From positions 1 through 64,000 of the forward strand of contig JAMYHX010000083.1 of assembly GCA_025529335.1 (NCBI GenBank): a stretch of DNA of 64,000 bases. The letters run 5' to 3'. The notes below the pieces were generated by a model. It saw only the letters and a list, made by a program, of their open reading frames with translations, ran no database searches and was not told the origin of the DNA. Origin of the DNA: Rhizopus sp. PT2906 (taxonomy: Eukaryota; Mucoromycota; Mucoromycetes; Mucorales; Rhizopodaceae). A program made the position numbers and the translations under genes. Below, one piece after another: positions 1 to 12,466 of the stretch. Every line of letters starts with the position of its first letter. Within the stretch, counting starts at the first letter, position 1.

Positions 1-163
1 TTTTACGCAAATAATTTTTTTATTTTATGACAACATTTTATAAAATTAATGTCAATAATTAATAAAAATACAGTAGTCTATTAGACTATCTACGGCTTGG
101 AAATAGACATCTCCTGTAATCGAACTATGTTTATTTCCCAAAGTTTGTTTTTTATGTATGTTT

Positions 164-1311
164 TCACTCTTCGTCTTCTTCATCTTCTTCATCTTCATAT
201 TCGTTATCTTGCTTGTCGCCATATATCTGTAACTTGATTGCTTTTTGCTCTTCTTCAGGAATCTTTACAAAGCACTTTTGAAGGTATTTATTCATAGTAA
301 AGGATGATATTTGCTCCTTTCCATCACATAATTCTTTGAACTTGCTGTCACAATCAATTAATCTTCTATCGTTTTTATTTTGTAAACCATGTTCTCTGAT
401 ATACTCCCATATCTTACTAACCGTTTGAGTACGTGAGCACTAGCAAAAAGAAGATATATTAGACATTTATAAAATATATATGCATATGAATTACATATTC
501 AGTCTTGATAATATCGCTTAAAGGCGGAAGTATCTTGACAATAGGCATATCGCGTGGATTCTTTTTCGGCTTTTTGGCAGGTGGTTCTTTTGTTTCAGTC
601 GTTGGTGGTTTTCTTAACTCTTGTTCTTCATCTGAAAGCTTTTCAAAGTATTTCTGAATATATTTATTTAGCGTAAAGGTATTGATCCTCTTCTCGCCGT
701 CACACAGCTGTGTAAAGTAATCATCGCAATTGATATAACGCTTATCCTTTTCATCCTGCAGGTTGTGCTCTCTGATGTATTCCCACATTTTGCTGACTGT
801 TTGAGTACGGGAACACTGATTATGCATAAGTGACGAGAACAAGGATATGATATAAACTTACGTATTCAGTTTTAATAATGTGAGATAATGGAGGAAGCAC
901 CTTTAGCAGAGGCATGTCCCTTTGCTTCTTCTCCGCTGGTCTCTTTTTTGTATTTTTGGGTGTTTTGGTCTTCTTTTTCGTTGGTACACCTTGATGGTTA
1001 ATTACAAGATCCTCAATTCTACGAGTTTGATCCTGATTGTTGCCATGTTCAACATTGGAATCGTTATGCACGTTTTGAAACATTTCTTCAATCAGACCGT
1101 TTATCTGTTTCTTTATACCGTCCAAGGATTGACCGGTTCGCTTTTCTAGTTCTAGTCGAATCTTTTTAGCTGTGATGGTCGTAAGGTCGGAATGACTTAA
1201 TATATCTATAGCAGCAATGAGTATCTCTTATTGTTATTATTTTCAACTACCTTTAATATCTTTTCTATATTGTTCATGATCAATAAGAGAGCTTTGACTC
1301 GAATCAGACAT
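164..1311 (-). CDS. DEK_C plus two SWIB domains, chromatin-associated protein
   Basis: Four exons read 1311-1251, 1205-862, 815-495 and 439-164 and give 333 residues with all phases closed and a TGA stop. Residues about 12-65 look like a DEK C-terminal domain. Then come two SWIB/MDM2-type domains, each with a core like SRTQTVSKxWEYIREHxLQ and a following helix ending in NKYxQK, each preceded by a Lys-rich linker and a PPLSxIIKTEY block. The tail is Glu/Asp-rich. This architecture resembles yeast UAF30/TRI1, small chromatin proteins linked to rDNA transcription; the exact role here is inferred. Exons 3 and 4 both begin right after the KTEY codons with the same Cys-Ser-Arg-Thr start, so the SWIB unit appears duplicated together with its splice site. 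The start ATG at 1311 was chosen because only it gives a phase-1 first exon that joins the DEK_C frame. Confidence 0.85.
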
Positions 1312-1785
1312 TGGTTAAAAGGAAAGAAAAGAGACCCTCTATTTACTCCGTCTCATTTTTTTTTTCTTTCTTTCTTTATCCCTCTTGAGATGGTGTGCAC
1401 ACGCATAAACTCGGTCCAAAATATATATATAAAACATATACAAATATACATGTTTAAATGATATACTTGGCCAGAGATTACTCGCGCATTAACATAGACA
1501 ACAAATGATGATATAGAAAAAAAAAAGGAGAGAGCCCGTATCAGTATCCTTTTCTTTTCTATTAAATATATCAAGTTCATTGTATGTATTAAATGTTGTC
1601 TTTTTTAAATAATAAAGATTGATAATGAAAATCAAACGGGTGATGACTATAAAGAAGCTGTATTGATTCAATATCAAATTAATGTGTCTTGAATTCCCAA
1701 AATTGGACATCCAATATATTTATTAAATTGACTCTATATTTTTTGCGTTCTTTCTTTCTTTCTTTCTTTCTTTACTCGTTGAAAA

Positions 1786-2901
1786 ATGTCTTTCCAGGCA
1801 GCTGCATTTGCATTTCTATTTCCAGGAAATGCCATGACCAACTCTATCTTGGCTACAGCATATATTTCTATATTCCCAAACCTGTTATTATATTTCGTTC
1901 CTCCTGACATCGACACGGGTGCTTTAAATGTTCTTGTCAGTTTTGCTGTGGGTGAGTGAACTATATAAACCAACAAAAATATATTCAGTCTGTACTCACT
2001 TTTCTTTACTACAGGTGGTCTTCTCGGTGACGTATTTTTACATTTACTTCCTCATGCCTTCTTGGGTGAACATACCGAGGAAAATGCAGTTATCACTATT
2101 GACAACCAAAAGAATGTTCTTATCGGCACAGGTCTCTTTGTAGGCTTATTCTTCTTTTTCTTTATGGACAAAATGATGCGTGTAGTAAACGGTGGTAGTG
2201 GACATAGCCATGGTCATGACCACAGTCATAGTCATGATGTTAAAGAAGTTGGAACCTCTTCATCAGTTAAAAATGATGACAATGAGAAAGAAGGTTTAAG
2301 ACAAAGAAAGACAACTGACAAGAAAAAAGAAGAACAAGACAAAATGACAGCCAAGAATCAACAGGGAATCAAATTAAGCGCGTATTTAAATCTTTTGGCT
2401 GATTTCACTCACAACATGACAGATGGTCTTGCTATGGCAGCATCATTTTATGCCTCACCAGCTGTAGGTGCTACTACCGCTGTTGCCGTATTCTTCCATG
2501 AAATTCCTCATGAGGTGGGCGACTATGCTATTCTTGTTCAATCAGGGTTTAGCAAGAAGAAGGCTATGATGGCACAGTTCACCACTGCTGTTGGCGCATT
2601 TTTGGGTACATTTATTGGTATCATGATTGAGGAATCGTCGCTCTCGAGTGGTATTCAAGAAAAGGCAAGCGCTATTACTTCTACGGGCTTATTAGGTACG
2701 GATCTTCGTGTTGGTGATTTGGTCATACCTTTCGCTGCTGGTGGATTCTTGTATATTGCTACTGTTGGTGTCATACCCGAACTACTCGATGTTACCGGCA
2801 ATCTGAAAAAGGATAGAAAGCAAGCATTCACAGAATTCGCTGCAATGCTTGTTGGATTAGGTTTAATGTTTGTTATTGCTTGGAATGACATTGCAGCATA
2901 A
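1786..2901 (+). CDS. ZIP family zinc transporter (KE4/SLC39A7-like)
   Basis: Two exons, 1786-1951 and 2015-2901, give 350 residues. The protein has several hydrophobic segments, a cytoplasm- or lumen-facing His-rich stretch (GHSHGHDHSHSHD, about residue 120), the ZIP metal-site helix HNMTDGLAM (about 188) and the LIV-1/KE4 signature HEIPHEVGD (about 217). These are hallmarks of the LZT subfamily, which moves Zn2+ from ER/Golgi lumen or outside into the cytosol; yeast YKE4 is the likely counterpart. A charged Lys/Glu-rich loop separates the His-rich loop from the second half. A TTTC microsatellite lies immediately upstream of the start. Family assignment is firm; the organelle is inferred. Confidence 0.9.
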
Positions 2902-3254
2902 TCTTGATATCATCATATTACATTCCCCCCTTTCTCTCTTGTATTTCATAGAAAGATATCGTTGCTTTGCAGAGTATATAAAATTGTTACATTAGTGTTA
3001 TATTGAACTTGAAGCTTTCTATATAATTATAATTAATATAATTTTGATCAACGAGGTATTCTCCCATGATGATCTATGCTTTACTTCTGACTTAAAGAAT
3101 ATCGTATACTACTCTTTATTTATTAAAAAAAAGTCTCCTATTGGCCAACGTCGTGTTTTGTTTTTTCGCGAAAAATAGTCGGTATCCCTCGTGCGCGCGC
3201 GTAGTGCACACTTTTTTTATCGCGTCTTGAACATTTGCCTAATTTATTTTACAC
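2902..3254. other. Intergenic, promoter of the RAD5-like gene
   Basis: AT-rich spacer between the ZIP transporter stop and the next start. It holds short homopolymers and one GC-rich alternating patch (about 3190-3210, CG dinucleotides ending in a GTGCAC palindrome). No open frame or RNA gene is supported. Confidence 0.5.
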
Positions 3255-6200
3255 ATGTCAAAACGACCTAGAGACAACACTTTGATTGAGTCATTAAAGG
3301 CCATTTTGAATGCTTCAACTGAAATATGTGAATCGCTACTAGATAGAACGAACAACAACATTGAAGAAGCTATAGATCTATATTTCTCTAATCCACCTTC
3401 TATTACTACGCAAACAAAGAAAAAGAAACCAAATAGATACTATCTTGGCGATCTCGTCATAAGCGGTAGAAATGATAACAATGTCGAGTCTATCTTTTTA
3501 ATACTCTTGTAGGTTGGTCACTTTATGTGGGGAAGAGTCCAGTAAAAGAAGGAGATCGGATAGAGATTTCTAGAGATAGAAACATTACTGATACAACAAA
3601 CAGAATTGTCCGATTTGCACATGAAGGAAGTCAGCTAGGTAGATTACCAAGAGAGATTGCCAATTATGTATCTATATTGCTTGATCAGAATATTTGCCAA
3701 TTTGAAGGAACGGTTGTCTGGTGTCCAAATGAGCTAAAGATTGGAGAAGATATCATCATTACAATAAAATGCTACATCATGCCAGCTGCTATGCGTATAA
3801 ACACCTTTCTTCACAATTATATTCCAAAAGCGAATAAAAACAGACAGCGTGACAGAGCTGAGGATGTAAGCACCTTACGAAAGACATCTTTAGTTCAACT
3901 ATTTAAGAGCCTAGGCATGAGACCTGTGCGATCATCCATCAGAAGAATGTTGGGAGGAGACGACACTTGGGACATGATTCTTCAAAGCATCAACACAAGA
4001 ACAGAACCTGATTCACTCGAACGTGACGAGTTGCAAGAACTTAATGAGGACGAAGAAGAAAATAAGGAAGTATCGGATGATCAGCTCAACACGATATATG
4101 AGAGAGCACAAGTGTTTGATGCAGAGATTAAGCCTATGGAGCCCCCGGATACACTGACGTTACAATTAAAAGAGTATCAGAAAAGAGCACTTGCATGGAT
4201 GACAGCTAAAGAAAGTCTTCATTATGAAGATGGTGACTTGGATATGCGTGCATTACATCCCTTATGGGAAGAATACAGCTTTCCAGACACGACAAGCGAA
4301 CATCAATTCTTTTATTTTAACCCATACACAGGTAAATATGAGACTTTGATTTATGCGCTATTGGCTTTATGCTTAATGTTGCAAGTTCATAGGTGAACTA
4401 AGCTTAGAATTTCCAGAAGCAAACACACAAGAAAGAGGTGGTATTTTAGCAGACGGTAAGAATAATTATTTTAGCATTTTATGGGAGTATCTGAAATAGA
4501 AGCACATAGAAATGGGACTTGGTAAAACAATAGAAGTGCTAAGTTTGATCCACAGTGACAAGTCCCGATATGACTATAGTAGAATACAGCTTGAAAATCA
4601 ATCCAAAAAGTCACCTACCACACTGATTGTCTGTCCCATGTCTTTACTAGCCCAATGGCGTGATGAAATTATTAGAGCCTCCAAACCAAATTCAATTCGA
4701 CTTGAGGTATTTTATGGAGATGATCGCTCATCATTATCCTTAAACACTTTATGCCAATGGGATGGGGCTGCTCCTGATGTATTGATTACAACCTACGGCG
4801 TCTTAGTAGGAGAATGGTCACGGGCGCAACAAGACGCATCAGCGACAACCCTCTACAACATTGAGTTTTGGCGAGTAGTTCTAGATGAAGCACACCAAAT
4901 AAAGAATCCATCAACCAAAACATCAAATGCCTGTAAAGATATCTTTGCGACCAGAAGATGGGCAGTAACAGGTACACCCATTCAGAACAAGCTTGATGAT
5001 TTATACGCACTCGTTCGATTTTTAAAACACGAACCCTGGGCCAACCACGCATTCTGGAAAACATTCATTACTTTGCCATTTGAAAAAAAGGACCCGCGTG
5101 CTCTGGCTGCTGTCCAAACTGTGTTGGAACCTATTGTATTACGACGAACAAAGAATATGAGGGATTCTCAAGGTCTGCCTATGGTGCCTTTGCCTTCAAA
5201 GACGGTCCGAATCGAATATCTTTCATTTTCTCCAGAGGAGCAAGATATTTATGATGCAATATACAACGACTCCAAAATTAAGTTTTCTTACTTTTGTGAA
5301 GCAGGAAAACTTGGTAAAAATTATGCTTCTATATTTCAACTCTTGACAAGACTGCGGCAAATCTGTTGTCACCCATACCTTGTGCTTCAAAACAACCAAG
5401 GAAAGACGACAGAGGTGAAAGCAGAAGGCGGCAGAAGTGTATTATTGGAAGATTTAGTTGCAAAACACGCAACAACTTCACAAGTATCTTCTTCATCTGT
5501 AGAAAGTAGCAACAGCTATCGTTTAAGCGTTTTACAAAATCTATTAAAAATGCAGCAGAAAGGGTCTTCTATCACCGAAAAGTCAGGTACCACCGCCGAA
5601 GAAGGAACTTTGCCAGTTGTTCCAGAAGAATGTCCCATCTGCTTTGAGTCAATGGATTCCATGATTGCGATGCCTTGTATGCACATGGCTTGTAGACCTT
5701 GTGTGATGGATTATTTTCAGGTATCTATAGATATTTATAAAGTGAAGCATACCATCTCACCGGTTTTTGTATGTTTAGAAAAAGGAGGACCAAGGCCAGC
5801 CTGGTGATTGTCCAATATGTCGAACCGGGCCCATCTTACAGAACCAACTTTTAGAAATTGCTCAACAACAGCCTGAGGAGGATGACAAGAGTCCCAAAAT
5901 AAACATACGAAAGGCGGTTGGAGGATTCAAGCCGTCGACAAAAATAAATGCACTTATGAAACTACTACGCCAGTATGATAAGGAGAAGCTCAAAACTGTC
6001 GTATTTTCTCAGTTTACCAGCTTCTTGGATATTATCGGAGAGGCGCTTGATTACGAAAGCATTCACTTTACTCGACTAGATGGTTCACATAATCAACCAC
6101 AACGAGAAAAGGTTCTCTCCACATTTGCAACATCAGGAGAGAAAGGTGCTAATGTGTTACTTATCAGTCTCAGAGCTGGAGGTGTTGGACTGAACTTGAC

Positions 6201-6508
6201 CTGTGCAAGCCGTGTTATCATGATGGTAAAGAAAAACCTTATTATATGTAGAATGCTAACTAAACAAATACTAGGATCCCTGGTGGAATTTCGCAATAGA
6301 GTCACAGGCTATCGATCGTGTTCATCGTCTTGGCCAACAGAAAGAAGTGATAGTGACCAGGTTTATCGTTAAAGGCACAGTCGAAGAGCGCATACTCGAG
6401 ATCCAAGACTCTAAGCATACCCTTGTAAATGATTTGTATATGTCTCGTGATGAAACCAAAAACCGTAAATTAGACGAGCTAAAACTGCTTTTCAGCAAAA
6501 AAGCATAA
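3255..6508 (+). CDS. RAD5: RAD5/HLTF-like SNF2 translocase with HIRAN and RING domains
   Basis: Six exons (3255-3465, 3513-4331, 4393-4455, 4510-5720, 5779-6225, 6275-6508) give 994 residues with perfect phase closure. Order of domains: a UBA-like three-helix N-terminus (about 10-48), a HIRAN module (about 75-190, with GRLPREIANYVSILLD), SNF2 helicase lobe 1 with DEMGLGKT (about 365) and DEAH (about 490), a C3HC4 RING finger (about 740-795, CPIC...CPICRTG) inserted between the lobes, and helicase lobe 2 ending in the HRLGQQ motif VI. This layout is specific to Rad5/HLTF, which polyubiquitinates PCNA and remodels stalled forks in error-free postreplication repair. The stop lies 44 bp from the convergent SAM50 stop. 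All catalytic motifs look intact. The N-terminal UBA-like call is weaker than the rest. Confidence 0.95.
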
Positions 6509-6552
6509 GCTTATTGTCTTTCATCCTTGTTTAATATGTTTATGTATTTTTT

Positions 6553-8319
6553 TTATAAAAAGTTTAAACCAATGCCAAACTGCAATCCTCTTCTTAATTG
6601 ATCTCCTTTTGCGGCTGTCAAAGGAATACAGTAGTTCAATTCGATTCTTGCAATGCTGTGACGATAGATTAAACCGAGACCGACAGAGGTACTTGGTGAT
6701 CTACTCAGTGCTTCTGCTGTTGATTGCAAAGATGATGCTCTTTTGTTCCATGGGATATTGGTTCCAGCATTGACAAATGCATGAGCCCTAAGTGGCTTAC
6801 TTTCTAGAGTTGGTAGAGGAGCTATGGCACTGAGGCCTACAGCCCAGTACATGTTGCCACCGAGAGCATCACGTCCATCTCTAGGTCCAATTCCAGCAAT
6901 TCTAAATCCTCGAACTGATAACGGTCCACCCAGGACAAATCGATCTGATACGGTAGATGCCTTGGGGTAATCACCAAGTTCGGCAAGGAATCCAGCTCGA
7001 GCGGTGGCACTAATAACCAAACCAGGATGCACACCCTCAGGTTCGCCTTCTTTGTTTATTAACGGCTGATTGCCTCCTATCTTATGACAGACCTGCGTCT
7101 CAAGCTCAGATTTAAAGAAATGAGCGTTACCGATGCCTAATACACCAGAAAACTCGTTGGCGAGACGGATATAGTGACCACTGGAAGGTAAGAGCATATC
7201 ATCACGACGATCTCGTACAAACACGTGGTTGATGGACGACTTGAATGAATGTCCTGCTTCTTTACGGATACTAAACACAGAAAGAGGTTAAATCGTTTCT
7301 TACTTTTGCTTTTTCTTACCTTAATGATGCACCAGGCGCCATACGATCAATAGAACGCCAAGTTAAATCATAGCTAAGTTCATGATAGCCAAATCTAGAA
7401 AGCGTCTAAATAGATGTGAATACTTTTGTTAAAATGCGTTATCATCTATGTACTTACCTTATAACGTAAACCTGCACCTCTTGCCAATTCTTCATAAGAT
7501 GATACAAGTGTATTGTTATAAAGTACTCTATGAGTATTGATATCGAGTCTTGAGTCAGGAGATGCCCCGATTGGTTTACCAAGTGTAAACTAAGGTGGAT
7601 TGATTAGTTGTTTTTTTTTTTTGTCATTGTGCGTGTTTTCTTTTTTACTTGAAAAGCAGAACTAGTTCTTGTACCAAACGAAGCAACAGTTTCTAATAAT
7701 TCTGCACCTCCAAATACATTACGTATCGTGATTGATCCGTTCTGTTATATAAATATTAATTCACGTCAAATCATCTCTTTCATATCTATTTACCATGTTT
7801 CCTTCATTGTTTCCAATTTCAGTTCCAGTCTTTATGAACACTCGACTCTTTTCTTTAACATTGTATACAATATTAATTGAATCTGGGACAGCTAATGGAT
7901 CATTATCTGAGGCATTTTCTAATAAGACCTGAACATGATCGAATATATCTAGTTGTGATAGCTGTTGTGCCGTGTCTTGAGAAAGGTTGATCACCTCAGC
8001 TACTGTCTTTGCTTCAAGTAATTTCTTTGTTGCGCTTGAGAGAAATGCTGGACGAGTGACTTTGGCACCAAGAATGGTAACAGCATTCACATGAGCTTTT
8101 GATCCTGCTGATTGTGCCAACTATATACATATAAAAGATGTCAAAAAAGGGATCTCTATTTTTTTTGCTCTTTTTTTTTTTACCAGTGAAAACAAGTAGT
8201 TTTGGAATTCACCTTGGCGACTCTCTTGTTCCAAGTTAGTAGCCTACATTGAGAGAGGTGTGGTTAAGAAGCTTGTACGCAATTTCGAAACTTTATTACT
8301 GTTTTACATTTGATTCCAT
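6553..8319 (-). CDS. SAM50: SAM50/TOB55, mitochondrial outer-membrane beta-barrel assembly protein
   Basis: Seven exons (8319-8308, 8243-8184, 8120-7794, 7741-7649, 7589-7458, 7405-7320, 7270-6553) give 475 residues, the usual length of the family. The N-terminal part (about 25-135) fits a single POTRA-like domain, including the helix and strand around the NAVTILGAKVTRPAFL segment. The rest is a run of amphipathic strands of the Omp85 barrel, with the family motif RGFRIAGIGPRDG near the middle of the last exon, corresponding to the conserved VRGF-type loop motif of Omp85 proteins. The protein inserts beta-barrel proteins into the mitochondrial outer membrane. The first exon has only 12 nt (Met-Glu-Ser-Asn); it was deduced because the second exon has an in-frame stop just upstream of its acceptor. 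Confidence 0.93.
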
Positions 8320-8529
8320 GTTGAAATGCTTTTTTTTTATTTTTATTTTTTGTCCTTTTAAAGGCAAGGGAAGTTGTCAACTGAGATCGAAAAAGAAGGA
8401 CCATATTATTTGCTTCCGCTTTAAAAAAGCATTATGTTGTCATATCACAGATCATTAATGGTATGCAACTAATTAAACATGATAGAAACTAAGATCATAA
8501 AGAAAACTCAGTAGGTAGTGTTTATTCAG
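8320..8529. other. Intergenic between SAM50 start and PRP4 stop
   Basis: AT-rich spacer holding the SAM50 promoter side; T-rich runs only. No gene seen. Confidence 0.4.
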
Positions 8530-10566
8530 TTAAATAACTAGATTTTCATCTGCCCACAGCTTGAAGGTACGGTCAAATCCAGTTGAGGCAATGAATCGAT
8601 TATCTATCAAAAGTGGATCAACATATATACATACATGCATATTTCTTTTGTTTCATTTTACCTTGTGAAATATCTACACCCATCACCTTTCCATCATGAC
8701 CATCTAAGCTCTTTATTAATCTAAAGTCATCTCCTGACCAAATCTTCACACATCCATCATATCCAGAGGTTGCAAGATATAAGCCGGCAATATTATTAGG
8801 ATCAGATGGACTATTGTTGTTAGTGCCAGGAACACCTCTGCTATATTTAACATCAGATACGAGCGATTGATGAGCAGAGATGGTGTATATGTTTCGTAAT
8901 GTTCGGATATCCCAAATCTTTACAGAGTTATCAGCACTAGCTGTGGCCAAATGGTATCTATGTGATTCATATCGTTTAGACATTATAAACGTGACAAGAC
9001 CATTACTTACCCATTAGGTGACCAATCTAATCCTACGATGTCTTTAATGTGTCCTTCAAGAGTCATGGAAGATCTGCCCGTTCTTGTATCCCATACCCTT
9101 CCAATAGCATCCAATCCACTATAAAACATTAGACCTGTTCTTTGAATTAACACATCATTGGCTTACCCTGTCGCTACTAAGCTTCCATCACACTGAAATC
9201 CAATTGCATATACCTCTCGAGAGTGTCCTTCTTGTAATAAAAGTTCTTGTGTTGTTTCTACGTCCCAAAGACGCCATGATCCATCAAAACTTGCGCTACC
9301 CAAGTACTTGCCAGAAGGATGAAATGCAATACGAGCGACACGTCTAACGTGGCCAGATAAAGTAGCAATGGGTGTTTCTCTAATAATGATATAAGGTTAC
9401 GGAACAGCAAGGCAAATAACAATAACACTTACTTTTCCAAGCTCCATAGTCTAATCAAACCATCAGCAGCGCCAGTGGCTAAGTTAAGCACGCTTTTTTC
9501 TAAACTAATTGTAGACTCTGGATGAAATGCAACACCACCTACTTTATCATTATGTCCTTTTAACGTCAATACTGGCTCACATTCAGGTACACTCCATACT
9601 TTGCAAAGTCCGGACCATGCACCTGTCACAAGTAGCTTTGAGTTGGGACTGAAGGCACATTGAGCGACAGGTCGATCGTCTGCAATTTGAGAAGACCAGT
9701 TTGCATAAGACTATGATAAATCCATAAGAGAATGATTATATTCAATCATTTATTTCATACCTTGAGTTTTTGATGAAGCTCTTTTCTACTAGCCTTTAAT
9801 AAGGCAAGCGGGATTGTTTCTTCTATTTTTTGTCGTTGATTACGTGCTTTTGCTCTATACAAGACTATATCAATATGAATTCATATGCCTAGTTTATTTT
9901 CCAGAATACCTTGGTAGAGAATATTTTGTCATAAACTTTCTTGCCTCAAGAAGTTCTAATGAGCCAGGCGTGAAGAATTCTTCTTCATTCTATCCTCCAA
10001 TACGTCAAGATCAACTGTCGCTTGTACACACATATGTACTTTTTTTTACCTCTTCTTCACTCTCTTCTTCTTCATCGCTTTCAATGGGTCTGCCTTCTAG
10101 TTTCGACAACAGGTATCTCAAACGATCACGACGATCTCCTGGCTAAACAACAAGTTAATATCTTTCCAACATATTCGATCCACCGTACCCCTTCACCAAA
10201 TAAACATTGCGGCTCGCCTAATTCTCGAAGCTTTTGTCGAACTTTGCCATCATCAGTTGGTACAGCAAGCGTGAATGCTCTTTTTCTTCTCTCGAATTCT
10301 TCAAGTACTCTTTTATCTGCTTCACCCGATCTTATTGAATATGCAGGTTCTACACTTTCCGCTATATATAAAGCCGCGCGTTAGATTGATGTTGACAGTC
10401 TAAAGATTATATAAAAACCTAATGTGTCCAAATCGATTCCTCCACCAGACGTTGCTGTATTTTCTTCAACACGTGGTCGTTTAAGTGATTCTTGACCTTC
10501 AAGGGATCCAAAATAAATACGGCCTTTCCCTGTTGATGTTGAGGCCGGAGACTGTTCGTTGCTCAT
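8530..10566 (-). CDS. PRP4: PRP4-like U4/U6 snRNP WD40 splicing factor
   Basis: Ten exons (10566-10419, 10361-10189, 10142-10050, 9989-9910, 9854-9761, 9710-9433, 9379-9167, 9118-9011, 8957-8662, 8603-8530) give 518 residues, close to human PRPF4. An N-terminal acidic/Lys region contains the SFM (splicing factor motif) helix pair around DDGKVRQKLRELGEP and GDRRDRLRYLL. A basic helical linker with YSLPRAKARNQ follows, then seven WD40 blades with repeated GH...W[SD] patterns fill the C-terminal 300 residues. The protein scaffolds the U4/U6 di-snRNP with PRP3. One acceptor (exon 5) was chosen over an upstream AG because only it avoids a stop and keeps the SLPRA motif. Confidence 0.95.
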
Positions 10567-10696
10567 GTTTGTGTGGTTACTTTGTGATCCTAAAGAGAAA
10601 AGAAAAGGTGTCAGAAATCTGGAACTGGAAAACGGCGTTTGTGACTGTCTTGGTCTGTGTGCAGCTGTAAGCACTTTACAAACGATTGCCCATGTA
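10567..10696. other. PRP4 upstream region next to a transposon end
   Basis: Short promoter stretch of PRP4. A Tc1-type terminal repeat starts at its far edge, so the PRP4 promoter is bounded by transposon sequence about 130 bp from the start codon. Confidence 0.4.
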
Positions 10697-11960
10697 CAGT
10701 GCCCTCCAAAAAATAGCGCCCGTTTTAAGTCAGCTTTTTTTTAAATGCTATTAAACACCAAACAGTGAAGAAAGCGGCCCTTTTATAGCTTTGTTACAGT
10801 TATAAAATAGCACAAATGGTGGCAAAAGGTCATTTACATTAGAATATCGAAAAAAAATAAGAATTGTGAAGCAATTTTTGGATTTTTATTTGTCTAATAC
10901 TTGGTGGGTTCACCACGAGCCTTGATCACACCTTTGACCCTCCTCGGCATAGGATCAATTAGCTTGTTGATTGCTACTGGTGTAAAATCACTCCAAACAC
11001 TCTCCAAAACAACTTCCATTGCTTGCAGGTTTCTTGCATGGGGACATAGAGCATTTACTCTCTTCTTCATCATGCTCCACAAATTTTCAATCGGATTTAG
11101 ATCTGGCAACTGAGCCGACCAAGGCATCTTCTGTAAACCCTTTGCCTCCTTCCATTCGGCAGCGATTTTCGCTCTATGGATGGGTGCGCCATCTTCCATG
11201 AGCACAAGACTATCCAGACTTTTGTAAAAGTCTAGTAATAGTGGCTCATAGACCTGGTTTATGAAGTCGGCACTTGTCCTCATGCCTTTCTTCATAAAGA
11301 CAAGTTTCGACTTTTTTCCACCAGCTATGGCTCCCCAAGCCATGATTGAAGTTCTGCCACTTTTGAAGGTTGGCGCCATGCATTCCTTCTTGAACTTTTC
11401 TAAAGCATTATGCCAAACTCTAGGCTGTGAGGACAGCTTGCCCGATTTCGAAGCTCGACTCGTCTGTCCAGATCACCTTTTGCCAGTTGTCTACCGTCCA
11501 GTTTTCATGTTTATTTTTTTTTTTGGCAAAGATATATTTTGCCTTTTGCTGCTTTTCGTTCAAGAAAGGCTTCCTGACAGCCACACGAGAGGCATAGCCA
11601 AGTTTTTTTTTTCAGCTCATTGCATATGGTGTCTTCACAAACCTTGGAGCTGATTAGTTGACTAATTTCTTTAAGAGTAGCCCGGCAGTTTGCACGTACT
11701 ACTCTTCTCAATTCTCTTCTTTTCCTATCGTTGAAGATAGGAGGTCTTCCAAACCTAGGCTTCGTCTCTACAGTTCCATTCTTTTTTCCATTGTTGATAG
11801 ACTCAACGTACGGTTCTTTCTGTAATGTTCTCCTCAATGGCAATTTGTGCTGCCAAAATGCCATCGCAGCGTCTGGTAACAATTTTTTCTTTTTGAGACA
11901 AGGTTCAAATGTGAAAAATGAAATTATAAAAGTGGTTATTTGTTGTGGTAAATAATAAAC
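10697..11960 (-). mobile_element. Decayed Tc1/mariner element (DD34E)
   Basis: The right-hand end (10697 onward) reads CAGTGCCCTCCAAAAAATAG preceded by TA, a typical Tc1 terminal inverted repeat with TA target site. The matching inverted copy is not found on the other side up to about 12.3 kb, so the 5' end of the element seems truncated near 11.9-12.0 kb. The interior holds a broken transposase gene on the minus strand. The element sits directly upstream of PRP4. Confidence 0.8.
10894..11880 (-). pseudogene. Tc1 transposase, frameshifted
   Basis: Reading from about 11880 downwards: an HTH/Tc3-type DNA-binding part containing RFGRPPIFNDRKRRELRR, then the first catalytic Asp in VIWTDESSF, the second in LMEDGAPIHRA and the Glu in PDLNPIENLW. 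There are 34 residues between the second Asp and the Glu, i.e. DD34E. The gene is broken: one extra base near 11445 shifts the frame between the first Asp block and the rest, creating a stop, and the region around 11520-11600 also changes frame. No intact open frame spans the three catalytic residues, so the copy is not expected to be active. Confidence 0.85.
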
Positions 11961-12046
11961 AATAGAGAGGGTGGTTGTTTTGTTATTAAGATGATATGTA
12001 CGTAGATTTTTTTCACATAAATTATGAATGCTATACATAATGAAGT

Positions 12047-12253
12047 TTATTGCTTTGACATTATTTGAACTCTCTGCTTATTGATGAACTTCACTTTAGG
12101 ATAAAGTAATCCATTGTAGATCTTTGTTAGAATAATGCCATCAGGTAGTTGCTCGTCACTAAACGTTAACAAAAGCTCAATCAACAAACGCTTTGCCTCT
12201 GAGGGCTTTCTATCTTTGGCCTTTTTAATGGCTTTGATTTCTTGGAACCTCAT
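12047..12253 (-). other. Short open frame of 68 codons, unassigned
   Basis: A Lys-r ich 68-codon open frame on the minus strand inside the gene-poor stretch beside the transposon. I see no recognizable motif, no splice partners and no clear promoter. It may be chance or the remnant of a decayed gene. Confidence 0.15.
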
Positions 12254-12466
12254 GAGGATTTGTTCATCACGTGTTGCGTTTTTGGTATTTGTATATAAGA
12301 ACAGTAGGAGTCAATAGCTAACAATTACTATTTTTTATTTTAAAGTTGAGAGAAGAACTAATAAATGAGGGTACGACCTGAATATATATGAGAGGTGACG
12401 ACTGTAAATGTCTGACGTTGTCTGTTAGCTGAGAATGAATAAATAGAGAATTAAGAGATGTGTGAT

